In this document: one piece after another, positions 1-8,311 of the stretch
Position numbering within the stretch: the stretch's first letter is position 1
Layout: every line of letters begins with the position of its first letter
Assembly (NCBI RefSeq): GCF_900102615.1
Contig: NZ_FMYV01000008.1
Coordinates: 1-64,000, forward strand
Length of the DNA: 64,000 nt
DNA from: Geotoga petraea
Lineage (GTDB): Bacteria; Thermotogota; Thermotogae; Petrotogales; Petrotogaceae
Reading direction: 5' to 3'
Program-made: the position numbers and the translations under genes
The notes under the pieces: model-generated
Seen by the model: the letters and a program-made list of their open reading frames with translations, nothing else
Database searches by the model: none
What the model was told of the DNA's origin: nothing

Positions 1-195
1 GTCTATTTCTTTTAATTCATATTCATCTGTATCGTCTCTTGTTATTAATATATAGTATATTATAAATCCAAATATTTCTTTCGCTTTTTGTGAATTTATC
101 TTTTCGTATTTATCCATCATGTTGAATATCTTTCTTCTGTTTTCTATATAGTCTATTAACTTGTTACTCATGTCCCATTTTTGATTCCCATGATA
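1..195 (-). pseudogene. Remnant of an Rpn-family (PD-(D/E)XK) gene, cut by the left window edge
   Basis: Bases 1 to about 133 are nearly identical to 1266-1398 inside the intact Rpn-family gene. Bases from about 134 to 195 match 1571-1631 of the same gene, so about 170 bases are missing between the two blocks. Homology stops at 195, right before the XRE antitoxin gene. The fragment therefore keeps only the middle and later part of an rpn reading frame with an internal deletion, and cannot make a normal protein. The rest lies outside the window. The matching upstream promoter of this copy survives at 727-756, on the far side of the antitoxin gene. Confidence 0.75.
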
Positions 196-211
196 AAATT
201 TAGAATTATTT

Positions 212-499
212 TTATCTTTTATCAATAAATTCAATATCTTTTCCTGTAGCATTTAATATCTTTTGAACAAAATCAATTCTTGGGTTTACTAAACCTCTTT
301 CAAATCTTGATATAACTTGTTGTTTCACTCCTATATTTTCTGCTAATTCTTTTTGTGTAAGATTATTTTCAGCTCTATATTCTATTACACTTTCTATCAA
401 TTTGTATTTTAATTCTAAATCATCATATATCTTTTTGATTTCTGGTTTTTCTTTTAATATTTTTTCTTTTTCTTTTTTAAAATCATATAGTTTTTCCAT
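212..499 (-). CDS. XRE-family antitoxin (HigA-like)
   Basis: A 95-residue protein with an N-terminal charged helix and a C-terminal helix-turn-helix of the XRE type (about residues 37-90). The HTH core reads NLTQKELAENIGVKQQVISRFERG, given here as its key residues T-Q-x-E-L-A and V-I-S-R-F-E. Such proteins are the DNA-binding antitoxins of HigB/HigA (Gp49-type) modules. In those modules the toxin gene comes first, as the truncated reading frame ending 2 bases upstream does here. The GGAGG ribosome site lies in the toxin tail, so translation was coupled. An inverted repeat at 662-681 is a likely operator. The antitoxin is intact although its toxin is not. Confidence 0.8.
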   Translation of the reverse strand: MEKLYDFKKEKEKILKEKPEIKKIYDDLELKYKLIESVIEYRAENNLTQKELAENIGVKQQVISRFERGLVNPRIDFVQKILNATGKDIEFIDKR

Positions 500-501
500 T
501 T

Positions 502-654
502 TTATTCCTCCATTTCGTCTATCAATGTTTTCATTTTTTGAAAAATCGGTCTTAAAATAGTATTCCCCAATTTTTTAGATTTCTTAATTTTATAATCAAA
601 TAAAACTATTATTTCTTTATTTTTTATAAAATAAAAAATCCTTATTTTTCTCCC
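502..654 (-). pseudogene. Truncated HigB/RelE-like toxin, C-terminal half only
   Basis: Reading the minus strand from 654 gives 50 codons ending in TAA at 502-504. The translation contains GRKIRIFYFIKNKEIIVL followed by FDYKIKKSKKLGN and ends KTLIDEMEE. This matches the C-terminal strand pattern of Gp49/HigB toxins (GxxRIFYF, then an aliphatic strand, then F-x-KK). A stop codon (655-657) sits directly in front and no N-terminal half was found in any frame, so the toxin is a fragment. It lies immediately upstream of the XRE antitoxin, as in higBA operons. It was too short to be found by ORF length alone. Confidence 0.6.
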
Positions 655-658
655 TTAT

Positions 659-681
659 ATTATACAACATATTCGTTGTAT
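659..681 (-). promoter_or_regulatory. Operator-like inverted repeat overlapping a -10 box of the TA remnant
   Basis: ATACAAC (662-668) and GTTGTAT (675-681) form a perfect 7-base inverted repeat with a 6-base spacer. On the minus strand a TATAAT box (659-664) overlaps it. The position, just before the toxin fragment and antitoxin, suits autoregulation by the XRE protein. Binding is inferred. Confidence 0.5.
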
Positions 682-726
682 TTTAAAATACTAAATTAAA
701 TATTTTTATATAAATACATTTGTATT

Positions 727-756
727 ATTTTACATAATTATATTTCTCTTTGTCAA
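727..756 (-). promoter_or_regulatory. Promoter of Rpn type (TTGACA, 18 bases, TAAAAT)
   Basis: On the minus strand TTGACA (751-756) is followed after 18 bases by TAAAAT (727-732). The stretch from about 731 to 759 is the same as the promoter block upstream of both rpn genes (2071-2097 and 53817-53843). It is probably the original promoter of the broken rpn copy at 1-195 and now reads into the TA remnant. Confidence 0.6.
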
Positions 757-759
757 GTG

Positions 760-1005
760 AAAAAAAACAGCGTATTAGCATTTTAGTAGTTTAGTTTTTT
801 GGTTTTTCTAATTTGCAAAAATGCTAATCTGCTAATCTGCCAAACTGCTACTTTTCACTCTTCCAACCTCTAACATCCAACCTCCATCTGAAAAAGCTTT
901 TAGCTTTTTCACTCTTCCAACAACTATCAACCAAAAACCAGAATTGTAAAACAATTTTTATAACGCCACTCTGAACCTGCCGAAGAGTCTGATGTTTTTC
1001 ATACT
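760..1005. repeat. Degraded intergenic hairpin repeats, reverse orientation
   Basis: No reading frame is convincing here. The stretch holds hairpins such as AAAAAGC-ttta-GCTTTTT (about 892-910) and AATTGT-aaa-ACAATT (about 942-957), with CCAAC and CAACAACTATCAACC tails. These are reverse-strand, decayed relatives of the hairpin plus GTTGTTGG repeats seen between 29 and 54 kb. Confidence 0.5.
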
Positions 1006-1007
1006 AA

Positions 1008-1033
1008 AAAAGCCTCCTTTTTAAAGGAGGCTG
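1008..1033 (-). terminator. Rho-independent terminator of rpn copy 1
   Basis: GCCTCCTTT (1012-1020) pairs with AAAGGAGGC (1023-1031), and A residues on the plus strand give the T run on the minus strand. Nearly the same terminator follows rpn copy 2 at 52785-52803. Confidence 0.75.
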
Positions 1034-1037
1034 TATA

Positions 1038-2006
1038 TTAATTCTTGTTTTGGTTCATTTCTTCTTCAATTTTCTTGATTTCTTCTATAGATAATTCTGT
1101 TACCTCTGAAATAGTTTTTTTATCTAATTTTTTTGATAATAACTTTTTAACTGTATCTTTAGCTTTTAAATATTCTCCAAGTTTCATCCCTTCCAACTTA
1201 CCCTTTTTAATTCCGTCCTCGTAAAGTTGTCTACCTCTAGTCATAATCAAATCACCTCTTTTTATGTCTATTTCTTTTAATTCATATTCATCTGTATCGT
1301 CTCTTGTTATTAATATATAGTATATTATAAATCCAAATATTTCTTTCGCTTTTTGTGAATCTATCTTTTCATATTTATCCATCATGTTGAATATCTTTTT
1401 TATGTTGTCTATGAATTTGTCTTTTTCTTTTTGTTTTATTGCTTTTAATGTTTCCAATATTATTTTTAATAGTATCGGTCCTTTTATTTCTTGGTTTGTT
1501 TTGTCGTTTAGCTCTATTATTTCGTATTCATAGTTCGGTATGTATTTGTTTATTTTTTCTGGGTAATTTTCTCTGTTTTCTATATAGTCTATTAACTTGT
1601 TACTCATGTCCCATTTTTGATTCCCATGATATATTAGTATCGGTATTATTATGTTTGTTTTTGATGTTTTTGGATTTAATGTTTTTTTCATTATTTTGTT
1701 TATATATTCCAATAGTTGGAATGTTGTTTTTTTATCTGGATAACTTTTGTGCTCATATAGTATGTAGATATACGTATCCGTATTTTTTATTTTCGTCTTA
1801 TACAGTATATCTGAATATGCTTTTTCTAACTTTTTGTCTATATATGTTCCATCTATTATTTCTAACTTTTTTAAGTCCATTTCTCTCGTTATTTCTTCGT
1901 CTATGTATGTTTCTATAAATTCTTTTGATATTTCCTTGTCTCCAAAGGTTTTTTTGAAAAATGTGTCGTGTGGTTGGTTTATTATTTTTCTGATCTCTTC
2001 CCCCAT
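1038..2006 (-). CDS. Rpn family PD-(D/E)XK nuclease / putative transposase, copy 1
   Basis: A 322-residue protein of the Rpn (recombination-promoting nuclease, formerly transposase_31) family. The N-terminal half carries the nuclease core: YSDILYKTK followed by YIYILYEHKS, which supplies the D and ExK residues of the PD-(D/E)XK fold. The C-terminal third is charged and helical and ends in IKKIEEEMNQNKN. Rpn proteins are DNA endonucleases linked to RecA-independent recombination. Copy 2 at 52810-53751 has a different central sequence but the same promoter, C-terminus and terminator. A fragment of a third copy is at 1-195. Start chosen for the AGGGGTG site before ATG at 2006. Confidence 0.85.
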   Translation of the reverse strand: MGEEIRKIINQPHDTFFKKTFGDKEISKEFIETYIDEEITREMDLKKLEIIDGTYIDKKLEKAYSDILYKTKIKNTDTYIYILYEHKSYPDKKTTFQLLEYINKIMKKTLNPKTSKTNIIIPILIYHGNQKWDMSNKLIDYIENRENYPEKINKYIPNYEYEIIELNDKTNQEIKGPILLKIILETLKAIKQKEKDKFIDNIKKIFNMMDKYEKIDSQKAKEIFGFIIYYILITRDDTDEYELKEIDIKRGDLIMTRGRQLYEDGIKKGKLEGMKLGEYLKAKDTVKKLLSKKLDKKTISEVTELSIEEIKKIEEEMNQNKN

Positions 2007-2007
2007 T

Positions 2008-2098
2008 TCTCACCCCTATTATACCAAATTTTTATTAAATATTATATATACATATGTTCGTATAATTATACATAATTATATTTCTCTTTGTCAAGTGG
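2008..2098 (-). promoter_or_regulatory. Conserved rpn promoter and leader
   Basis: On the minus strand TTGACA (2089-2094), an 18-base spacer and TATAAT (2065-2070) form a near-ideal promoter. About 90 bases including the leader are repeated upstream of rpn copy 2 (53752-53844), differing by about one insertion and a few bases. The leader contains a palindromic ACATATGT within ATAC-ATATGTTC-GTAT, a possible operator. The sequence beyond 2098 is not shared. Confidence 0.75.
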
Positions 2099-2120
2099 GA
2101 AATACAGAATTCTTTGATTT

Positions 2121-2312
2121 CTACTCCAAAATACCTGGGAAATACCTATCAAAAGATTCTATCAAATCCCTTTCTTCAAAAAGAGTAATATTAACCTCCT
2201 TATAAATTGGCCTGATACCAGATAACCTAATAGCAGACAAAACATCCACATACTCAATCCCGTTCTTCCTTGCAAATTTCTTTGGTGTTGTTAATTCAAT
2301 TTTTTCCTTCAT
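2121..2312 (-). CDS. Small protein with an excisionase-like helix-turn-helix
   Basis: A 63-residue protein preceded by a strong AGGAGG site. The pattern TPKKFARKNGIEYVDVLSAI, then PI and LFEERDLIESF resembles small MerR/excisionase-like DNA-binding modules. The family assignment is tentative. It stands alone between the rpn gene and a long non-coding stretch and may be a leftover of a mobile element. Confidence 0.55.
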   Translation of the reverse strand: MKEKIELTTPKKFARKNGIEYVDVLSAIRLSGIRPIYKEVNITLFEERDLIESFDRYFPGILE

Positions 2313-2620
2313 TCTTTCCTCCTATCATTTTTGAAAAAGTTTCTCTCTCCTGAAATATCCATAAAAAAAATACAAACGACAATATAATAAATAACAAATT
2401 AGCATAAAAGCTTTTTTGCACTCTTCGTCATCTGCGATGACTTATAAATTTTCTCACGACTCATCAAAAAAATGAAGTTCTTCTATGTGCATATACGTAT
2501 GTATAATGACGATTAAAATCAATTACAATAAAAAATCTTTAATTTTCATAGTTTTTCAAAAACTCTAAAAAATAGAATTAATCTATCACTTGATTAATTT
2601 ATAACCATCATAAAACCTAT

Positions 2621-2650
2621 AAAAAAAGATACCAACCTAAGTTGATATCT
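2621..2650 (-). terminator. Rho-independent terminator downstream of manC
   Basis: GATACCAAC (2628-2636) and GTTGATATC (2641-2649) pair with one mismatch around a 4-base loop. On the minus strand the hairpin is followed by seven T residues (2621-2627). Confidence 0.65.
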
Positions 2651-2672
2651 CCAATTAATATTTAAGGATTTT

Positions 2673-2990
2673 AATTCTCCTCTAAATGTGTTAGAGGAGC
2701 ACCTGTGAAACAGGGGAGGAGTTTAGGCCTTTTGTTTTTTAAAGGTTTTTACCAACATCCAACCTCGATCCTCCAACAGAAATCTTTGATTTCTACTACA
2801 GGGGAGTTTAGCGGTTAAATCCCCTCTAAAATGACTATTAGAGGGGTGTCAGTGAAACTGACGGGGTGTTTTAGATTTTAATTCTCCTCTAAATGTGTTA
2901 GAGGAGCACCTGTGAAACAGGGGAGGAGTTTAGGCTTTTGTCTTTGTTTTTTAAAGGTTTTTACCAACAACAAACAACCAGCAACCGGAA
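2673..2990 (-). repeat. Two-hairpin palindromic repeat cluster, reverse orientation
   Basis: Three modules are present. Two are CTCCTCTAA...TTAGAGGAG plus CCTG-tgaaa-CAGG units (about 2675-2726 and 2883-2935). One is a CCCCTCTAA...TTAGAGGGG plus GTCAG-tgaaa-CTGAC unit (2815-2872). A short AGAAATC-ttt-GATTTCT hairpin (2778-2794) lies between them. All read in the opposite direction to the copies at 29-54 kb. Confidence 0.8.
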
Positions 2991-2993
2991 AAT

Positions 2994-3992
2994 TTATTTA
3001 TAAATTTTCCTATAAACCTCCCTAATATCATTAACCATGTCCTCTTTTGCTACCAAAATTCCGTTCTCTGTTTCTATTATCACAACATCATCCACCCCAA
3101 CAACTCCAACATTCTTGTTTGATTTAACAAAAACATTCTTGCTGTCTACAAGATGAACATTTTCTTTACCGTCTGAACAGCCTTCCATCTCTCTAACAGA
3201 TACCCAGTTCCCAACATCAGACCATTCATAATCTGCCATAATAGTAAACACTCTTTCAGATTTTTCCATCAAAGCATAGTCTATGCTTATCTTTCTTAAG
3301 TCTAAATATACTTTCCTTATCTCTTCTACATCTTTTGGGTTTATATCTTTCAATGTATTATATATATCTTCATTATATCTTTTCATCTCTTCTAAAAATA
3401 TATCTTTCTTCCATAAAAACATCCCGCTATTCCAATAATAGTTTCCTTCTTTCAAATATTCCAAAGCTGTTTCATGATTTGGTTTTTCTCTGAAATTATC
3501 TACTTTCATAACTCCATTTCCAACTTCTTCCCCTGCTTCTATATATCCGTATCCTGTTTCTGGTCTTGTTGGTTTTATCCCCATAGTAACCAAACCATTG
3601 TTTTCTTCTGCTGCCTTTATTCCTTTTTCTACTACTTCCCAAAACTTCTCTTTATTTGGTATATAATGGTCTGCTGGTAAAATAAACACTACCTCGTCTT
3701 CTTCTGCTATCAAAGAACCAACAAAACAAGCTGGAGCTGTGTTCCTTGCAACTGGTTCGAGAATAACGTTACCAATGCCTAATTCTGGTAATTCTTTCAG
3801 TGTTTGTTCCTTGTGTTTTTCTGCAGTAACAACAAAAATATCTTTTGGTTCTAATCTATAATTCAACCTCTCAAATGTTTCTCTTATTAATGATTTTTCT
3901 GAAAATATCTCCAAAAACTGTTTTGGTTTTTCTGGTGTACTCAATGGCCAAAACCTTTCTCCAGATCCCCCGGCTAATATTATCGCTTTCAT
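2994..3992 (-). CDS. manC: Mannose-1-phosphate guanylyltransferase
   Basis: Nucleotidyltransferase that makes GDP-mannose from mannose-1-phosphate and GTP. The G-loop LAGGSGERFWPLS lies near the N-terminus and VDNFREKP gives the pyrophosphorylase motif. At about 332 residues it lacks the C-terminal isomerase domain of bifunctional ManC/AlgA enzymes, so it should catalyse only guanylyl transfer. The upstream ATG at 3998 is only 2 bases from the GGGAGG site, whereas ATG at 3992 has 8, so the protein should start MKAIILAGG. It lies at the 3' end of the polysaccharide locus behind the rmlB terminator and is probably a separate unit. Confidence 0.9.
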   Translation of the reverse strand: MKAIILAGGSGERFWPLSTPEKPKQFLEIFSEKSLIRETFERLNYRLEPKDIFVVTAEKHKEQTLKELPELGIGNVILEPVARNTAPACFVGSLIAEEDEVVFILPADHYIPNKEKFWEVVEKGIKAAEENNGLVTMGIKPTRPETGYGYIEAGEEVGNGVMKVDNFREKPNHETALEYLKEGNYYWNSGMFLWKKDIFLEEMKRYNEDIYNTLKDINPKDVEEIRKVYLDLRKISIDYALMEKSERVFTIMADYEWSDVGNWVSVREMEGCSDGKENVHLVDSKNVFVKSNKNVGVVGVDDVVIIETENGILVAKEDMVNDIREVYRKIYK

Positions 3993-4031
3993 ATTCATGA
4001 CCTCCCTGATTTATAGTTTGTCAACACTCTA

Positions 4032-4068
4032 TTGAAAAAGCATCTGATTTTTATTCAGATGCTTTATA
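4032..4068 (-). terminator. Rho-independent terminator of rmlB
   Basis: AAAGCATCTGA (4037-4047) pairs perfectly with TCAGATGCTTT (4055-4065). The A run at 4035-4039 provides the T run on the minus strand. It closes the ABC-GNAT-rmlA-rmlB transcript. Confidence 0.8.
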
Positions 4069-4080
4069 TTAAATACTATT

Positions 4081-5127
4081 TTAATCAACATAATTTTTAT
4101 CATAAAATTCTTTGTATTCTCCAGAAATAACTGATTCCATCCATTCTTTGTTTTCTAAGTACCAATCTATTGTTTTCTTTATTCCTTCGTTAAACATTAC
4201 TGTTGGTTCCCATCTTAATTCTTCTTTTATCTTTGTTGGGTCTATTCCATATCTTCTATCATGTCCCAATCTATCTTTTACATGTTTTATTAGATTTTCG
4301 TTTATTTCTTTATCTCCTGTTTTTTCATGAAGATAGTTTATTATTGTTTTTACTATTTCTATGTTTTCTTTTTCGTTGTGTCCACCTATGTTGTATACTT
4401 CACCTTTTTTACCATTTTCATATACCATGTCTATTGCTTTGCAATGGTCTTCTACATATAACCAATCTCTAATTTGTTTCCCATCTCCATATACTGGTAA
4501 GTCCTTATGATTTAGAGCATTGTTTATCATAAGTGGTATTAGCTTTTCTGGGAATTGGTATGGTCCATAGTTGTTTGAACATCTTGTTATGTTTATATTC
4601 AAATCGTATGTGTCGTGATATGCTTTTGCTATTAGGTCTGCACTTGTTTTACTTGCTGAGTATGGACTGTGTGGGTTTAATGGCGTTTTTTCTGTGAAGT
4701 ATCCTGTTGGTCCTAATGCTCCATATACTTCGTCTGTGGATACTTGTAAAAATTTATGGTTTTTGTTTTTATCGTAGTATTTTTTGAATACGTGTAGTAG
4801 GTTTTGTGTTCCCAATATGTTTGTTTTTAAGAATATTTGTGGGTCATGTATTGATCTGTCTACATGGCTTTCTGCTGCAAAGTTTATTATTCCATCTATT
4901 TCATTTTCTTTGTATATTTTTTCAAGTAGCTCTGTATCATTTATGTCACCTTTTATGAAGGTGAATCTATTTTTTTCTTCTACATTTAATTTGGATAGGT
5001 TGTCTATATTTCCTGCATATGTTAGACTATCTAATCCTATTATTTTTCTATCTTTATGTTTTCTTAGGTAGTAGTATACAAAGTTGCTCCCTATGAACCC
5101 CGCTACCCCTGTTACTAATAGTGTCAT
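4081..5127 (-). CDS. rmlB: dTDP-glucose 4,6-dehydratase
   Basis: Extended short-chain dehydrogenase of 348 residues, second step of dTDP-deoxysugar synthesis: dTDP-glucose to dTDP-4-keto-6-deoxyglucose. The NAD-binding GVAGFIG motif is at the N-terminus. STDEVYG and the catalytic YSASK (Tyr and Lys) are present, and AESHVDRSI is typical of RmlB. It lies 17 bases after rmlA. RmlC and RmlD are not in the window; instead a 3,4-ketoisomerase and an aminotransferase further upstream suggest the product enters a 3-amino-3,6-dideoxyhexose route. Its codons end in C or A more often than those of the neighbouring ABC genes. Confidence 0.95.
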   Translation of the reverse strand: MTLLVTGVAGFIGSNFVYYYLRKHKDRKIIGLDSLTYAGNIDNLSKLNVEEKNRFTFIKGDINDTELLEKIYKENEIDGIINFAAESHVDRSIHDPQIFLKTNILGTQNLLHVFKKYYDKNKNHKFLQVSTDEVYGALGPTGYFTEKTPLNPHSPYSASKTSADLIAKAYHDTYDLNINITRCSNNYGPYQFPEKLIPLMINNALNHKDLPVYGDGKQIRDWLYVEDHCKAIDMVYENGKKGEVYNIGGHNEKENIEIVKTIINYLHEKTGDKEINENLIKHVKDRLGHDRRYGIDPTKIKEELRWEPTVMFNEGIKKTIDWYLENKEWMESVISGEYKEFYDKNYVD

Positions 5128-5144
5128 ATGATCAACTCCTAAAT

Positions 5145-6017
5145 TCAGATATTGTTTTCAGCAATATCCATTAGATACTGTCCATAATCAGTTTTCATTA
5201 ATGGCTTTGCCAAATTAACCAGTTGTTCTTTATCTATAAATTCCATTCTATACGCTATTTCTTCTATTGAAGAAATATACATACCTTGTCTTTTTTGTAC
5301 TGCTTCAACAAAATTCGCTGCTTCTAACAAAGATTGATGTGTTCCTGTGTCTAACCAAGCAAATCCTCTTCCTAACAATTCCACATTTAATTTACCTTTT
5401 TCTAAATATTTTTTATTGACATCTGTTATTTCCAGCTCTCCTCTTTCAGATGGTTCTAAATTCTTTGCTATTTCCACAACAGAATTATCATAAAAATAAA
5501 GTCCTGGAACTGCATAATTAGATTTTGGTTTCTGTGGTTTTTCTTCTAAACTAACAGCTTTGTTATTTTCATCAAATTCAACAACTCCAAATGATTTTGG
5601 ATCTTTAACATAATATCCAAAAATTGTAGCCCCTTCTTCTAAAGAAGATGCTTTTCTAAGCTTTGGTCCAAATCCTTGCCCAAAGAATAGGTTATCCCCT
5701 AATATCAATGCGACATCATCATTGCCAATAAATTCTTCTCCTACTATGAATGCATCTGCAAGCCCTCTTGGCTTTTCTTGAACTTTATATTCAATATTAA
5801 GCCCTAATTCATTTCCATTACCTAATAATTCTTTAAATAAATTTATAAATTCTGGATTAGTAATTATTAATATTTCTCTTACCCCTGCTAACATTAATGT
5901 TGACAAAGGATAATAAATCATTGGTTTATCATAAACTGGTAATAACTGTTTACTAATAGATTTAGTTATTGGGTAAAGTCTTGTACCACTTCCACCTGCT
6001 AAAATAATACCTTTCAT
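5145..6017 (-). CDS. rmlA: Glucose-1-phosphate thymidylyltransferase
   Basis: Makes dTDP-glucose from glucose-1-phosphate and dTTP. The 290-residue length is standard. The nucleotide-binding [11 protein letters not shown] is at residues 6-16, with GDNLFFG and [18 protein letters not shown] as further signatures. The gene overlaps the end of the upstream GNAT gene by 4 bases, indicating translational coupling. It feeds rmlB directly downstream. Confidence 0.95.
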   Translation of the reverse strand: MKGIILAGGSGTRLYPITKSISKQLLPVYDKPMIYYPLSTLMLAGVREILIITNPEFINLFKELLGNGNELGLNIEYKVQEKPRGLADAFIVGEEFIGNDDVALILGDNLFFGQGFGPKLRKASSLEEGATIFGYYVKDPKSFGVVEFDENNKAVSLEEKPQKPKSNYAVPGLYFYDNSVVEIAKNLEPSERGELEITDVNKKYLEKGKLNVELLGRGFAWLDTGTHQSLLEAANFVEAVQKRQGMYISSIEEIAYRMEFIDKEQLVNLAKPLMKTDYGQYLMDIAENNI

Positions 6018-6544
6018 GACTTTACCTCCTTCGTAATATTGAAATCATCTTTAAAAAAAGCATACCATTCCATATCAACATATTTACCAAAATGATAAAT
6101 ATGATTTTTAAAAACCCCTTCTTTTTTAAAACCATATTTTTCATAAAAATTTATAGCTCTTATATTATTACTCAAAACGTTTAAATATATTTTTTCCAAG
6201 TTCAAAGTATTAAAACCATAAAATAATATTTTATCAGTTGCTTTTAATGCTATTTTTTGTCCCCAATATTTTTTTCTTATGACAATCGCATATTCAGCAT
6301 TCTTATCTATATAATTAATATTTTTCAAACTAACAGTACCTATATAATTATCATTTTCATCTGTAATAGCATAATGTACATTATTTTTATCTTCCCAAGA
6401 AGATTTAATAAAAGAAATCATTTTTTCTTTAGAATATGGATATCTGGTAAAAACAAAATTTTTTGAAATTTCGTCATTCTCCACAAATTCTCTCATATAA
6501 TCAATATCAGATATTTTTAAATCTCGTAATCTAATTTTGTTCAT
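6014..6544 (-). CDS. GNAT family N-acetyltransferase (RimJ/RimL type)
   Basis: A 176-residue GNAT protein with the acetyl-CoA loop [10 protein letters not shown] and the C-terminal [12 protein letters not shown] block. Its stop overlaps the rmlA start. That coupling, together with the aminotransferase at 13225-14325, suggests it may acylate the 3-amino group of a dTDP-sugar. Known enzymes for that step are often left-handed beta-helix proteins, so the role is inferred. It follows the ABC permease by only 23 bases or fewer and is probably on the same transcript. A protein acetyltransferase is an alternative. Confidence 0.75.
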   Translation of the reverse strand: MNKIRLRDLKISDIDYMREFVENDEISKNFVFTRYPYSKEKMISFIKSSWEDKNNVHYAITDENDNYIGTVSLKNINYIDKNAEYAIVIRKKYWGQKIALKATDKILFYGFNTLNLEKIYLNVLSNNIRAINFYEKYGFKKEGVFKNHIYHFGKYVDMEWYAFFKDDFNITKEVKS

Positions 6545-6556
6545 GTTATGATCCTA

Positions 6557-7333
6557 TTATAAGTTTGCAATTTGCATACCCCATTTTTCAATAGTATTTT
6601 TTTGTATCAAGCCAAAAATAAAATACTCTACTATTATACCTAATAAGGCAATCATAATCAAACCAGCAAAAACACCAGCAGTATCCATAAAAAATCTTTT
6701 TTCATAAATGAACCAGCCTAGCCCACCTGAAGCACCAGAAGCGCCAAAGACCATTTCACCAGAAACTAATGCTCTCCATGCTCTTGCCCAACTTATTTTT
6801 AACCCAGTTATTAACTCTGCAAAAGCAGAAGGAAGCATTACTTGTAGTACTATTTGAGTTTTATTTAATCCTAAATTTTTACCTACTTCTAGTTGAGTCT
6901 TGTCGATATTTTTAAATCCAGAATAAGCATTTAAAAGCATTGGCCATAAAACAGAATGAATTATAACAAAAATAATTGAAAATTCACCAATACCGAACCA
7001 TAATATTGCCAAAGGCAGTAAAGCTATCCCAGGAATAGGGTGTAAAATTGCACTTAAAGATCTTAAAAAAGCCCAAAAATCGTCAAATATAATTCCTAAG
7101 ACTGCTAAAAAAAACGCTATGCTTACGCCTAATCCATAGCCATATAAAATAATTCTTAGTGAAGTTAAAGATCTAGTTACTAGAGATAAATCTAAAATTG
7201 ATTCTATAAAATATTTTATTACAGCACTAAAAGGCGGTAAGGACAATGGAGAAACTATTCCCAATCTTGGAAATAGTTCCCATAAACTTATTATTATTAT
7301 AAATGCTAAAGATATTTTTATATTTCTTTTCAT
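6557..7333 (-). CDS. NitT/TauT-type ABC transporter permease
   Basis: Inner-membrane permease of about 258 residues with six predicted membrane segments. A BPD_transp_1 EAA-like loop lies around VGKNLGLNKTQIVLQVMLPS. It belongs to the SsuC/TauC/ThiX group that import small organic anions or vitamins; the substrate cannot be read from the sequence. ATG at 7333 has AGGAGT 7 bases upstream, while the in-frame ATG at 7360 has no good site and overlaps the preceding gene, so 7333 is preferred. It works with the binding protein and ATPase genes just upstream. Confidence 0.88.
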   Translation of the reverse strand: MKRNIKISLAFIIIISLWELFPRLGIVSPLSLPPFSAVIKYFIESILDLSLVTRSLTSLRIILYGYGLGVSIAFFLAVLGIIFDDFWAFLRSLSAILHPIPGIALLPLAILWFGIGEFSIIFVIIHSVLWPMLLNAYSGFKNIDKTQLEVGKNLGLNKTQIVLQVMLPSAFAELITGLKISWARAWRALVSGEMVFGASGASGGLGWFIYEKRFFMDTAGVFAGLIMIALLGIIVEYFIFGLIQKNTIEKWGMQIANL

Positions 7334-7343
7334 AATTAAACTC

Positions 7344-8297
7344 CTAATTTTGTTTTCCAATTATAGCTAAAACATTTTCCCAATATAGTTCTTCATTTTT
7401 ATCTAAATCATTTCTTAAATATCCAACTTTTTTCATAAATGAAATGAATCTTTCTATACCATAAGGTGTTGAAGTAAAATTTGTTCCTTCCCAAGTTAAG
7501 TATTCTTTTATTGTTTCTTTGCCCAAATCAAAATCTTGTGTTAATAATTCAGCTACTTCATCTGTATTATAGTTTATTTCATACATTGCTTCATTAATAG
7601 CATTAACAAATGCAGAATATAATTCAGGATTATTATTATGGAATTTTTCGGTAGCAACACTTACCAAAAAAGTAAATTTTTCTCCAGCCGCATCAAAAGC
7701 ATCAACTACTTGATGAATATTTTCAGATTTTAACTCTTCAAAAATGTAAGGAGGAGATGTAAAATGAGCTGTTATTCCCCCACTACCTGAAATTAATGCA
7801 TTAGCACCATCTGGATGAGCCATAGCAACTATATTCATATCTAATGCTCTGGCATTACCCAGTTCTTTTTCAGCAGCCATTGCTAATAAGATATGTTGAA
7901 TACTTCCGGGAGATGGAAGAGCAATTCTATGAGTGGGTTTTATATCTTTTAAGCTTTTAATATTATCATTATTAGTTTGAAGTCCTAGTGGCTGTACAAC
8001 TAAAGGTGTGGCCATTTTCCAAGGAGCACCTTTATCGACACCAATCAAATATGGGCCAACTCCCATTGATCCTATATCTAATTTTCCTGCAATTAAAGCT
8101 TCATTTATTGCAGCTCCAGAACCTAATGTCATCCATTCTACTTCTGTTCCAGGTGCATATTTTTCAATCAAATTCATATGTTTAACTACTAACAATGGTG
8201 CATAACCCAAACCAAACTGTTGAGCAATTCTAATTTTTCCAGAAAAAGAAAAAATAGTTACCAAAATTAAAAGTAAAAATACCAAGTTTTTTTTCAT
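7344..8297 (-). CDS. ABC transporter substrate-binding protein (NMT1/SsuA-like)
   Basis: Secreted solute-binding protein of 317 residues. A hydrophobic signal peptide covers about residues 1-20, without a lipobox. The pattern FGLGYAPLLVVKHM near the N-terminus, the GAAINEALIAGKLDIG segment and LALPSPGSIQHI-type loop are typical of type II NitT/TauT binding proteins. It delivers the substrate to the downstream permease, whose ATG lies 10 bases after this stop. The GGAGGG site before ATG supports the start. Confidence 0.88.
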   Translation of the reverse strand: MKKNLVFLLLILVTIFSFSGKIRIAQQFGLGYAPLLVVKHMNLIEKYAPGTEVEWMTLGSGAAINEALIAGKLDIGSMGVGPYLIGVDKGAPWKMATPLVVQPLGLQTNNDNIKSLKDIKPTHRIALPSPGSIQHILLAMAAEKELGNARALDMNIVAMAHPDGANALISGSGGITAHFTSPPYIFEELKSENIHQVVDAFDAAGEKFTFLVSVATEKFHNNNPELYSAFVNAINEAMYEINYNTDEVAELLTQDFDLGKETIKEYLTWEGTNFTSTPYGIERFISFMKKVGYLRNDLDKNEELYWENVLAIIGKQN

Positions 8298-8311
8298 ACA
8301 TTTCCCTCCAT

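Larger units (their letters stand above)
2313..2993. other. Non-coding stretch with terminator and repeats
   Basis: No convincing gene. It contains a small hairpin GTCATC-tgc-GATGAC (about 2429-2443), one copy of the recurrent 10-mer ATCACTTGAT (2585-2594), the manC terminator (2621-2649) and a cluster of two-hairpin repeats (2673-2990). Confidence 0.6.

Noticed and set aside
1008-2098. rpn unit as an insertion sequence with terminal inverted repeats
   Set aside because: Promoter, gene and terminator are conserved as a unit, but I found no terminal inverted repeats or target duplications at its ends.
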